Shown here: positions 1 through 9,900 of the stretch, one piece after another
How the letters are laid out: the number at the start of each line of letters is the position of its first letter
Numbering within the stretch: position 1 is the stretch's first letter
From: Closterium sp. NIES-65
Taxonomy: Eukaryota; Streptophyta; Zygnematophyceae; Desmidiales; Closteriaceae
Length of the DNA: 64,000 nt
Direction of reading: 5' to 3'
Assembly: GCA_948144175.1 (NCBI GenBank)
Contig: CANXME010002463.1
Location: 727,001-791,000, forward strand
Position numbers and translations under genes: made by a program
Notes under the pieces: generated by a model
The model's input: only the letters and a program-made list of their open reading frames with translations
What the model was told of the DNA's origin: nothing
The model's database searches: none

Positions 1-97
1 TCTTCCTCCCTCCATCTTCACCTCCCACACCCCGCATCTCTCTCTTCTCTCCCCTCTTCCAAACCACCCACTCCACCCTCCCTTTCCCATTTCTGCT

Positions 98-1215
98 GTG
101 GCGAATGTGACTCTAACGAGCCTCACGCTGCAGAAGCACATCAATTGGGTGTTTCTCCCTCAAGTCTTTCTCCTCTGCACCGATGGCCACCGCTCTGCTC
201 TGACCTCTTCAGCCTCCAGCCTCTCAACAATTGCCACGGGATGGAAGTTGAGTGTTGAGTTGAGACGCCCAAAACTCAACTTTTATGACGTCGCCGATGG
301 CTGCCGTGCCGCTCTGCTCTGACCTGTTCAGCCTCCAGCCTCTCAACAATTTCCTTCTCCGCACTTCTCTCCCCTGCTTTCCGTCTATCCCCACCCACCG
401 CCCACTGTTGCCAGCTGTGGCGAATGTGACTCTAACGAGCATCACGCTGCACAAGCACATCAACTGGGTGTTTCTCCCCCAGGTCTTCCTCCTCTGTACT
501 GACAGCAATCACTCCGACTTGTTCAGTCAGCCTCTCAATTTCTTTCTCCTCACTCCTCTTTCCTGTTTTCCACATCCCCCGCCTCCCCGGTTGGCAGCTG
601 TTGCGAATGTGACTCTAACGAGCATCACGCTGCACAAGCACATCAACTGGGTGTTCCTCCCGCAGGTCTTCCTCCTCTGTGCTGATGGCAACCGCTCCGA
701 CCTGCCCTTCTCACCGCCGCTCAACATCCAAGTCAACCTCACGGGGAAGGAGGACTGGCAGGTGAGGCTGAGGAGAGTGCTGTAGCAGTGGTATTGTGTG
801 GTGATGGGAGGTGGTGGGTTGTTGGTGAGGGCTGATGGCGACTGCTCCGACCTGCCCTTCTCGCCACCGCTCAACATTCAAGTCAACCTCACGGGGAAGG
901 AGGACTGGCAGGTGAGGCTGAGGGGAGTGCTGTAGCAGTGGTATTGTGTGGTGATGGGAGGTGGTGGGTGGTTGGTGAGGGCTGATGGCAACCGCTCCGA
1001 CCTGCCCTTCTCGCCGCCGCTCAACATTCAAGTCAACCTCACGGGGAAGGAGGACTGGCAGGTGAGGCTGAGGGGAGTGCTGTAGCAGTGGTATTGTGTG
1101 GTGATGGGAGGTGGTGGGTGGTTGGTGAGGGCTGATGGCAACCGCTCCGACCTGCTCTTCTCACCGCCGCTCAACGTGCAAGTCAACCTCACGGGGAAGG
1201 AGGACTGGCAGTTGA
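98..1215 (+). repeat. Tandem partial copies of exon 1 of the transmembrane-protein gene
   Basis: The 5' half of exon 1 (frame NVTLTS...HINWVFLPQV) occurs at about 98-235, 415-545 and 598-680. The 3' half, ending in the same CAG/GTGAGG donor, occurs about four times with a period near 150 bp between 682 and 1215. Only 598-761 joins both halves without interruption. An imperfect inverted repeat (AAGTTGAGT ... ACTCAACTT) lies near 250-282, between two copies of the segment GCTCTGACCT...CTCTCAACAAT. Confidence 0.8.
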
Positions 1216-3198
1216 GGCTGAGGGGAAGGAGGATCGGCAAGTGAGGTGGAGGGGAAGGATCATTGGCAGGTGTGACAGTATGTATGATCATGCGAGGTGG
1301 TTGGTCGGGGGACAAATTTTGAGACATCTCAAGAGGGTTGTATGGCAGTATGTATTCTCATGGGAGCTTTTTGAGACGTCTCAAAAACACCCTCCTTTCA
1401 CGTAAATATCTCAAAGAAGGTTGTATGGCAGTATGTATTATCATAGAAGCTGGTTGGACAGAGGACTTATGTCCTGAGTCGACACAAATCACTCTTTTTA
1501 CCCTCCCTTTGCTACCCCCCTTCCCGTCCCAGCTGCTCTTTCTTATGAACAGTGGCGGGTGCAAGTCATGCGGCATATACGAGAAGAGTGGATCGCAGAC
1601 AGCTCCCTTCTCCCCCTTACCTGCTCTTCCCCTCTGCCTCTGCCCTTACCTGCTCTATTTACCCTTCTTTTGCCGTCTCCCTCCCACATCCCAGCCGCTA
1701 TTTCAAATGGACAGTGGCGGGTGCAAGTCGTGTGGCATATATGAGAAGGGGTGGATCGTAGACAGCCCCTGCCTGCTCTTCTCCTCCTTACCTGGTCTTC
1801 CCCTCTGCCTCTGCCCATACCTGCTCTATTTCCCCTTCCTTTTCCCTCTCCCTCCCACATCCCAGCCGCTATTCCAAATGGACAGTGGCGGGTGCAAGTC
1901 ATGCGGCATGTACGAGAAGGGGTGGATAGCAGACAGCCCCTACCTGCTCTTCCCGCTCTGCGAATCCAACTTCTCCGCCCCCAAGGGCCACTCGCCCGCC
2001 CCCGGTGCCGCGGGCTTTGGGGAGCTGCTGCTGGCCGACCCAAAGGGCACTGTGGAGTTTGTGCTCTCATGTCCTGCTTGCGTGCGAGACCTGGAGATGA
2101 GCACAGGAGACGGTGAGTTGATTCCGTGTGTGTTGGGCTGAGTGGTTCTACGGGCTTTGGGGAGCTGCTGCTGGCGGACCCAAAAGGCACTTTGGAGTTT
2201 GTGCTCTCGTGCCCTGCTTGCGTGCGAGACCTGGAGATGAGCACAGGCGATGGTGAGATGAGAGGTTGAGTTGGGTCGAGCTGGGTTTAGCTGGGTTGAG
2301 CTGACTGGCGGGACCTAAACAGGACACTCTCGTTTGTGCTCTCGTGCCCTGCGTGTTTGAGACCCCTGGAGATGAGCACGGGAGACGGTGAGTTTAGTGG
2401 TTGAGCTGGGTTTGCTTGGGTTGAGCTGGGTTTGCTTGGATTGAGCTGGGTTTGCTTGGGTTGAGCTGGGTTTTGCTTGGGTTGAGCTGGGTTTACTTGG
2501 GTTGAGCTGGGTTGACTTGGTTGAGCTGGGTTGACTTGGTTGAGCTGTGTTGAGCTGAGTAACGAGTCCCAAGGGAAAAGTGGATCTGGGGCTTTCATGC
2601 CCTGCGTGTGTCCGGGACATGGGATGAGCACGGGAGATGGTGAGCTGGGTTAAAGTTCCTGGTTCTTTCCTGTCCAAGGGGGGGGAAGAGGGGGGGAGGG
2701 GGGGGGGGGTTGTTTCTGTTGGCAATACGGGCGTGATTGTAAGTGCCGATAGAGTACCTATTGGATTGCAAGGCCTAAAACGAGTCAGAGTACGTGCTAT
2801 CCTTGAGTTTCTGGGATGAAATGTGAACCTCAGTCCCACATGCTTTCCAACATATTCTCACCTCCTGCCTCTCTCCGTCCTCTCTCCTTCCTCCCTCCTT
2901 CCTCCCTCTTCCCCTGTGCCCACTTCCCTCCCTTCCAGTTCACACGGCACCTGCACCTCAAGGCTTGGGGGTGGTCGTCTGGGTGATAGCAGGCGTGGCA
3001 GTAATGGGTGTGCTTGTACTGCTCATCACATCTGTAGTGTACATCACTAAAGGCGGCGATCAGATTCTTGATGAATCGGAGCGTGACAAGTTTCTTGAAA
3101 TGGGGGCTACGTCATCAGAGGAGCCTCTTTACGCATTAGGAAGAGAGCCTCGCCTTGCATCCGATGTGCTTAAAGGTGATCCTGATGACTACCTATAG
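598..3198 (+). CDS. Plant-type single-pass transmembrane protein (DUF7953-like), 3' exons
   Basis: Three exons join in phase: 598-761, 1866-2112 and 2939-3198 (stop TAG). The first gives an ectodomain stretch with NVTLTSI and a GKEDWQ end. The second holds a Cys-rich GGCKSCGMYEKGW segment followed by further Cys residues (LCESNF, CPAC). The third gives one hydrophobic helix (VVVWVIAGVAVMGVLVLLI) and a roughly 50-residue acidic cytosolic tail ending DDYL. The order (ectodomain, CxxCG motif, one TM helix, short tail) matches an uncharacterised plant membrane family that I recall as DUF7953; its function is unknown. The signal-peptide exon must lie left of the window, so the gene is partial here. 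Exon phases are 0 and 1 and agree at both joins. Several partial copies of exons 1 and 2 flank the chosen ones, so other exon choices are possible. Confidence 0.7.
1317..1387. repeat. Two GAG-NNNN-CTC palindromes
   Basis: A perfect 20-bp palindrome lies at 1368-1387 (core GAGACGTCTC at 1373-1382). A decayed form lies at 1317-1334 (core GAGACATCTC). Both sit between two copies of TTGTATGGCAGTATGTATT (near 1337 and 1429) in the intron between exons 1 and 2. Confidence 0.85.
1526..2645 (+). repeat. Tandem partial copies of exon 2 of the transmembrane-protein gene
   Basis: The exon 2 start (acceptor CCCAG followed by a frame reading SGGCKSCG.YEK) occurs three times, near 1532, 1694 and 1866. The exon 2 end (frame ADPKGT...MSTGD with a GTGAG donor) occurs at about 2035-2112, 2170-2252 and 2330-2389, with a shorter last copy ending near 2640. 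The copies are 85-95% alike by eye. Between 2400 and 2560 there is also a short GAGCTGGGTTTGCTTGG-type minisatellite. Confidence 0.8.
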
Positions 3199-4379
3199 AG
3201 GGGGTGGACTGTGTTTGACACTGATGAGTAATCTTGGACATAGGATCGGACCCAGTGAGGTGTTTGGTCATGTAGGCCTATTTAAGAAGCCTTGCGGTAT
3301 CTTTATTCTAGGGTGCCCGGAGGTATGTTTATGGTAATTAAACTTGTGATCCAGCATGCGGCTAGGCTACGGTATAGCCCACTTCCATGTTAGTTTAGTT
3401 TGGGCTTGTGAGACAAGTCAGACATACAGGTAAGCTTTGTTTGGAATTGCCATTTCATTGCATATAGCGAATTGCATTCCCAACGCAAATCCTCACCCTT
3501 GAGGCCCTTGGCAATGTCGAGAGAACCTCGGGAATGTAGACTCTCCCTACCATACTAAGGGCGTGTCCAGTTCGTTCATTTCGGGATTTTTCGTGCCAGC
3601 ACACGTATCGAGGTTCAAAAATGACTACCGTACCTAGAAACGAATACATTGTGAGTGGAGTCCAACCATCCTGTAATTTCAGAAGCGCGGACACATCCCC
3701 CGCCACACGAATCAACAGTGCTCTGACAACGTTGAAAACGAGGTAACAGTTTCCCTCGTCAATCATAGCTTGAAAATTTTTGTGCAGGCGCAGGGGGCGC
3801 TGGCGAGTAGAGCGAACCACTGACGAAATCGTGCAAGCTATACAAGGGAAACGAGCTGTAGTGGCCAGGACGCGGTGCTGTACCCTTGTTCGCGTCCCTG
3901 CTGATTCCAGTAACGTGAGTCAGACGACTCTAGGTACGTGCATGGGGCGTGCCGTCTTGCGAACAGAAGCTGATTGTGTCCGCTGGACACGTTCGATAAA
4001 GGGTTACCACAAAAAATGTGGTAACTGAGGGGGTTTACGAGCAGTAAATGTACGAGCTGGACCCCCCCTAAAAACCACCTCGTTTCCAGCCACTTGCCTC
4101 CGTCAGTTCAGTTCCCCTGGTCCCACCCCACCTCCTCCCCTCCCGCCATTTATCCCAAATCGCATCCAACCCACTCCGCATCGACGGTTGCACATCGCTT
4201 CTTGTTGGCATCAACGGTCTCTAACCGTCGTCAGCCGCTTCCGACAAATTCCCGTCGTCGACTTGCCACTCTACTATCTCATCTCCTATCTCTAAATCTA
4301 CCGCCTCGCATCATCCGCGGCTTTCCGCATACGACGCTTGTGTGCCCTCGCTATACTCACACCTGTCATGCTTCACGCT
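3199..4379. other. Intergenic region with a possible decayed MITE
   Basis: This holds the 3' flank of the transmembrane gene and the 5' flank of the HMG-box gene. I see no convincing coding sequence. A possible decayed MITE spans 3559-3996: TAA stands at both edges, and the ends share CGTGTCCAG in inverted orientation, but the outermost bases do not match well. A short hairpin (GTTACCAC / GTGGTAAC) lies at about 4003-4025. Confidence 0.4.
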
Positions 4380-6042
4380 ATGGCGACTCCCCAAACCATT
4401 TTCCGTCTCGCTTTCTCCCGCGCATCGCCCGGATCTGCCTCCGAAATCGCCGGAACCGCGCTCCGATGCTTCGCCGCAAAGGCCGGAGGCGAGAAAGCGG
4501 CGTCAGCTGGAAAGGCGGGAGGCGAGAAGCCGAAGGCGACGCGGAAACCCAAGGATGACAGTCCTAAGCGACCTATGTCGGCGTATATAGTCTTTGCGAC
4601 TCATGAGCGACCTGTGCGTGTGGTCTTGTGTATTTTAAATTGACTCGCAACACACCCGACTGTTCTTAGCGACCCATGTCCCCTTAAATGGGCGTCACGA
4701 CTGAAAAGCGACCTGTGCGTGTGCTCTCTCGTGCGTTCTGGTTCAACTGCATCGCTGTTGTTTTCATCTAGATTGGTGTTGCTTTTGAGATTTCTCAAAA
4801 GTAACACCAATATAGCTGTGCGTGGCGCCGTCTCGTGCTTTCGGATTCGATTACACCGCTGTCGTTGTCATCTAGCTAGTTTTTGTCACCATGGTTGTGA
4901 TTGTTTCGGTTCGTCCACCTTTTCTATGGCGTTGTTTGCTGGTCTTTTTATCTTTTATCCCACAGATTTGACTCCTTGTCCATCTCTTCTATGGCTATCC
5001 GTTGATCTCCTGAATCAGCAATTCATCTGTTTTTCTCCCCATGAATTTCGTGCATCTATATATTTCCGGCATTCCTCTCTCCGAGTTCTCCTTCCAGTGC
5101 ATTTCCGCGAATTTCCCTTTTCGTTTGTGCGACAGAAAGTGATTCGCGAGAAGCCCGACATAGCTTTCGCCGATGTGGGCAGGGTCATTGGCGAACGGTG
5201 GCGAAACCTAGCAGGTAGGACATTGGCGAAAATGCATAAATTTTTCAGTCAGGTTATTGGCAAAAAGTGTCTGAATCTTACAGCTAGGTCCATTTCCCGA
5301 ACCAAGAATGTCCCAGTGCCTTCAGAAATTCAACATCACCTTTCTATTTCCTCGTTTCCCTTACCACCAGCCGTATGTCCATCCCCTCCCCCTTCCTCTG
5401 ACCTCACTATTGCTGCCGTACGCGTCCCACTCCCCATCATTTCTCCCACCTTCCTCTCCTCCCACCACCCCCCGTCCACCTCCCCGCTCCCTCTTTCTCC
5501 CCGCCTCCCCTCCCTCACCGCAAGCCCACCACCCTCTACCCACTTTTCTCGCCCATCATTTCCCTCCGTTTCCTGCAAGCTTTCTCAGAAAGACATGCAA
5601 AGTTCTCACCGTCCCTCTCCCCCCACGTCAACCCCTTCTTTCCCCCGTCCATTCCTCTCTTCTTCACACCTGGTGACAAGGTGAGCTGATAGCAAGCTTC
5701 GAGACGTCACAAAACAAGTTAAAGTGAAGGTGAAGAGCCAGCTTCTCAGAAGGACAGGACCTCATCATTTCCCGTCACCCTTCTGTCCTCTCTCCGTCAT
5801 TTTCCCCCGTGCAGCTGGTGACAAGGTGAAGTACGAGCAACTGTCTCAGAAGGACAGGACTAAGTGTTTTCCTCCTCGCCCTTCCCCCACTGTATCGCAC
5901 TCACCCCCTTGTGTACCCCTCCGTCCCATTCCCCCGTGCAGCTGGTGACAAGGTAAAGTACGAGCAACTGTCTCAGAAGGACAAGGTGCGCTATGCTGCT
6001 GAGCTGGAGGCCTACAACAAGGCTAAGGCTGCAGAGAAATAG
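4380..6042 (+). CDS. HMG-box protein (HMGB type), probably organelle-targeted
   Basis: Exons 4380-4613, 5136-5214 and 5942-6042 join in phases 0 and 1 and give 137 residues. The C-terminal half is one HMG box: KRPMSAYIVFATHE in exon 1, REKPDIAFADVGRVIGERWR in exon 2, and YEQLSQKDKVRYAAELEAY in exon 3. HMG boxes bend DNA and bind the minor groove with little sequence preference. The first 40 residues lack acidic residues near the start and carry FRLAFSR and RCFAAK, which looks like a mitochondrial or plastid presequence. A basic Lys/Pro linker follows and there is no acidic tail. An in-frame ATG at 4368 would add four residues. Introns use GTGCGT and GTAGGA donors. Two broken copies of the exon 3 start lie in the second intron. 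Confidence 0.8.
4773..4810. repeat. Long inverted repeat with the TTTTGAG core in HMG-box intron 1
   Basis: Arms of 18 bp, with one mismatch, surround the core GAGATTTCTC. The 3' arm reads TCTCAAAAGTAACACCAA. Diverged direct copies of one segment lie on either side (GTGCGTG...CATCGCTGTTGTTTTCATCTAG before, a similar run ending CGTTGTCATCTAG after). Confidence 0.8.
5578..5941 (+). repeat. Partial tandem copies of HMG-box exon 3
   Basis: The acceptor and first part of exon 3 (GCAG/CTGGTGACAAGGT, frame YEQLSQKD) occur three times: a poor copy in pieces at 5578-5684, a good copy at 5812-5864 that ends in GACAGGAC instead of continuing, and the true exon from 5942. A decayed GAGACGTC palindrome lies at about 5696-5714 between the first two. 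Confidence 0.75.
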
Positions 6043-6288
6043 ATTTTGTAAGGGAAGCGGTTTGAGTTGACTCAGAAAACATAGGAAGGAGGTTTTGGTG
6101 ACGACTGCTTGTGGGACACTCACCTTTTTTCATCTAATAAAATCCAGACTAGAAGATGGTAGCTCGCACAACTTGCAGGAGTTGCCAACTAACAATGCTG
6201 GTGGTTGGTCGGTTGGTTGGCTTGATGGTGTGTTATTTTCCCCGCTCACATCACAATCACAACATGTATTGTCCTTATGAATCCCGAA

Positions 6289-6438
6289 GGGTGTGTTCCT
6301 ACGGCCCCTTATCAGGCCAACCTCTTATCAAGCTCGTGTCAAAACACACTGAAAATTCCCTAAACCCGAAAACCCTCGCTACTTTCCCCAAGCAAGACTG
6401 ACAAAAGGTTTGCCTGATAAGAGCGTAGGAACGCGCCC
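6289..6438. mobile_element. Small MITE, 150 bp
   Basis: The ends are inverted copies: GGGTGTGTTCCTACG on the left and CGTAGGAACGCGCCC on the right, and the similarity extends inward to CTTATCAGGC. Flanking trinucleotides are GAA and TAA, close to the TWA target duplication of PIF/Harbinger elements but not identical. There is no coding content. Confidence 0.55.
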
Positions 6439-6504
6439 TAAGCATGAACCAACAGTGTAGAAACAAAGCCCTCACAACATTTTACCGTATTCAGATGAGA
6501 GTGG

Positions 6505-6945
6505 TGTTGGGCTGAAAATAGCCCTTAGGATCTTTGCAGAGGAGAACTCTTGGGTAGAAACTTGTAATAGCGGAAGCGTTTTAATGAGGATTGTGAACCG
6601 ACCTTGCACTGGTGTGTGAGAGCAAAGTAGATTGAATTAAACAAGCAAGTACAAGGATTTATATAAGAGTACAGGGAATACGAATAGATAGATAGATAAC
6701 TGTATTGCTGTTGCGGTTCGATATAGTGCGACTCGGGCAACTGCTCTGTAACGAGTCAGTTGTGTGTCCTTAACTGTCGCGCTGTAATTGTCGAGTCAAA
6801 GGTCAGCGACCTTTGACTTTCTCGTAACCTCCAGGCGGTTACCCTAACCTCCGAGGTTGACTCGATGCTTCGATTGGGACTGCTTCGCTTGGTGCCTTGG
6901 ATTTTGATACGACAGAAGCGCACTTAGGACTTATTGTTTCCAACA
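6505..6945 (-). repeat. 3' LTR of the Ty1/copia element
   Basis: Same 441-bp sequence with one visible difference. The gag-pol stop codon falls inside its first 22 bases. Confidence 0.95.
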
Positions 6946-9900
6946 CTCCCCTTCGCTTCTGGAGTGTCGCTACTGGTGACGTGGCCTTGTCCAGTCAGCA
7001 TCATGCAGTATTCGAACTTCTGCTTTCCGAGTTTCTTGGTCAAGTAATCGGCTGCCATCTCGGATGTTGGACAGTATGACAGATCGAGTTTCCCTTTTTC
7101 TATCTCGTCCTTCACGAAGAAATAGCGCAGGGCGATGTGTTTCGTCCTGTTTGCGAAGCCGTTTTTGTTGGCGATGCGAATTGCCGACTGGTTGTCGCAG
7201 AACACGGTGAAGCTGGGTAACTCGGCTAGCTTCGCTTCTTCCAGTAGTTCACGAAGGTAAAGTCCCTCCTTGGTGGCTGAGCAGAGTGCAATATATTCTG
7301 CTTCTGCTGAAGAAAGTGCGATTAACTCCTGCTTGCTCGACTGCCAGGAGATAGGACCGATAGGCTCAAGGCGGTAGACATAGCCGGTGCGTGAGCGCCT
7401 GTTGTCGGTGTCGCCGGCGTGATCGGCGTCGACGTAGCCGATTAGCTTGGTCGGTGTAGTCACGTTTTTGTGATAAGTTAGTCCGATCGTCGCGGTGCTG
7501 ACGAAGTAGTGGAGAGCACGATCGAGTTCCGCCAGATGCTCTGCTTCAGGTCTCTTGAGATAGGTAGCGAGCTGACTCGCGGAGTAGGATAGGTCAGGAC
7601 GGCATGTGACTGCTGCGAAAAGAAGGCATCCAAGCTTCTTCTGATAGTCGCGTATGCCGGTGGGTTTAAGTAGAGTAGATTGCCCCTTTTCGGTTCCTGA
7701 CGCGTAGCGGTAAGGCGTGGAGATGGCGCTTGGTGTGAGGCGAAAGCGTTTCGCGATAGTGTCGGCGTACTTCTCGGCGCTTAGGTAGATTGCGTTTTCT
7801 TCCTCACGGATGTTGAGCCCGAGGTATTGCGTAACCGTAGAAGAGACCGTGAGCGTGAGGTCTTTCTGGAGCTCCCCTTCGAACCACGTGGCGATGTCGT
7901 CGGTTGACCCAATGTAGAGGAGATCGTCCACATAGACGATTAGTAGGACGTAATCGCCTCCTTTTGTGAGGCGATACATGCCCTGGTCATGCGGGAGTTG
8001 TTTGAAGCCGATGCGGATGAGGCGGGCGTGTAGGTACTGCTGCCACAGTCGCGGTGCCTGCTTGATCCCATAGAGTGATTTGAGTAGTTGACACACTCGG
8101 TTGGGTTCGCCGTGGGAGCCGTGCGGGAGTTCAACGAAGATTTCTGCATCCACAGGTGCGTAGAGAAATGCGTTCGCAACGTCGATTTGTCGCAATTTCT
8201 TTTTCTTCATGGCGGCGACGGCGATGAGAATTCGGAGTGAGGTGTGGCGACTGACCGGAGCGAAGGTTTCGGTGTAATCTCTTCCGTGCTCCTGGTCGAA
8301 GCCACGTACGACCCAGCGGGCTTTGAATTTGTCGATGGTGCCATCAGCTTTCGTCTTCACACGGAAGACCCATTTCCCGGTAAGAATGTTTTTATTTTGA
8401 GTTACGCCGATGGGAACAATTTTCCAGGTGTTGCGCTCCTCCAGTGCCTTCACCTCTTTGTCCATAGCTTCACGCCATTTCTCCCTGTGTTCCCCCCCCA
8501 GAGCCTGCTGAACCGTCGCAGGCTCCTTAGGGATGCCGGCGCCGTGGACCGCGGTGACGAGACCAAGGATTTGCAGCCCAGTCTGTGAGTATCGAGGGAG
8601 TTCTGGATCCTCGGGATAAGCTGCTTCGTCTCCCGTTTCTGGGTCGGGCATGAAATTTGGCCCTACCCTTTCTGCTTCATTGGTGTTGACTGTCAGAGGT
8701 GTTACGTAACCATCGTCGGCGAAACGGTAGAAGATTTCGGCGTTGTTACTGTCGCGAGGATTATCCTCATCCATGGGCACGTCGACGGAGCAGTATGGGA
8801 GAGGTCCGGCTTCTTCCGATGCGTTGTCGACGTTCTGTTCATCCCAGTCTGCTTCGTCCGCTGCTGACGCGAAGGCTCGGTCACCACGAAAACCACTGGT
8901 GAGGTCCCGATTCTCGTGCAAGTTGGCGAGGTACGTCTGAAGGGTGAGTATTTCGTAGAAGATCACGTCACGTGCTGCTACTGTTTCCTTTGTGTGGACG
9001 TCGAAGATTCTCCATGCGTTGTAATTTTTCTCGATGCCGAGGTGTAGTCCCCACTGTGCCCGTTGCGAAAATCTTCCCGCTCGTGCTTCTGGGGGTCTGT
9101 ACTGTACCATGCACCCGAAAACTCGTAACATTTTCGTGCTGCCCTGCTTCCCTGTCCACAGCAGATGCGGTGATGCGTTGTTTGGGAGTGACGACGACGA
9201 CAACAAGTTGTGCAGCATGACAGCGTGGTCCATTGCTGCTGGCCACTGGTGGTTGGGTAGCCGCATGCCACGTAGCAGTTTGCGCATGCTGTTCTGCAGG
9301 GTCCTGTTCAGTCGTTCTGCAACACCTTGCTGCTGATGTGCGTAGGGAAGGGAGAGGAGTTGCTTGATCCCCCTTTCCGCCAAGAACTGCTTGAAGCGCT
9401 GACAGGTGTACTCGCCACCTCCGTCTGACTGGAAATTTTTCAGTTGTGTTCCAGACTCTCTCTCTGCTATCGGTAGCCAGGCGGCGAATGCTGCGAGCGC
9501 CATGTCGCGGCTGGGTAGGTTGCGATGCCAGACGTATCGAGTGGCGGCGTCGATGAAGGTGATGGTGTAGTTGTAGTTGACTTGTCCTGGTTCGCGATTG
9601 TAGAGGATGTCGCTGTAGACTTTTTCGAGTGGTGCGTACGCTGGAGCGCTCGGGTTGTGATGTGAAGCAAACGGTCGATGAGGTAAGTCAGCTTCGGGAC
9701 ATATAAGGCAAGTCCCTCGTGCCTTCTGGAGTTCTCTGCCATCGGGTAGAAGTAGAGAGTCTTTGTCAAGGACTCCTGCTCTTATCGTGTTATTCAAAAC
9801 CGTGTTGCTTGGATGTCCTGTGCGTGCGTGCCAGATCTCTTCAGAGGCGCGGTGTCCGGGTGAGCGCTGATATGCGTCGGAGTTGGAGTAGAAGCTGGCG

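Noticed and set aside
3455..3820. 121-aa minus-strand frame
   Set aside because: No motif and no splice partners; partly inside a possible MITE.
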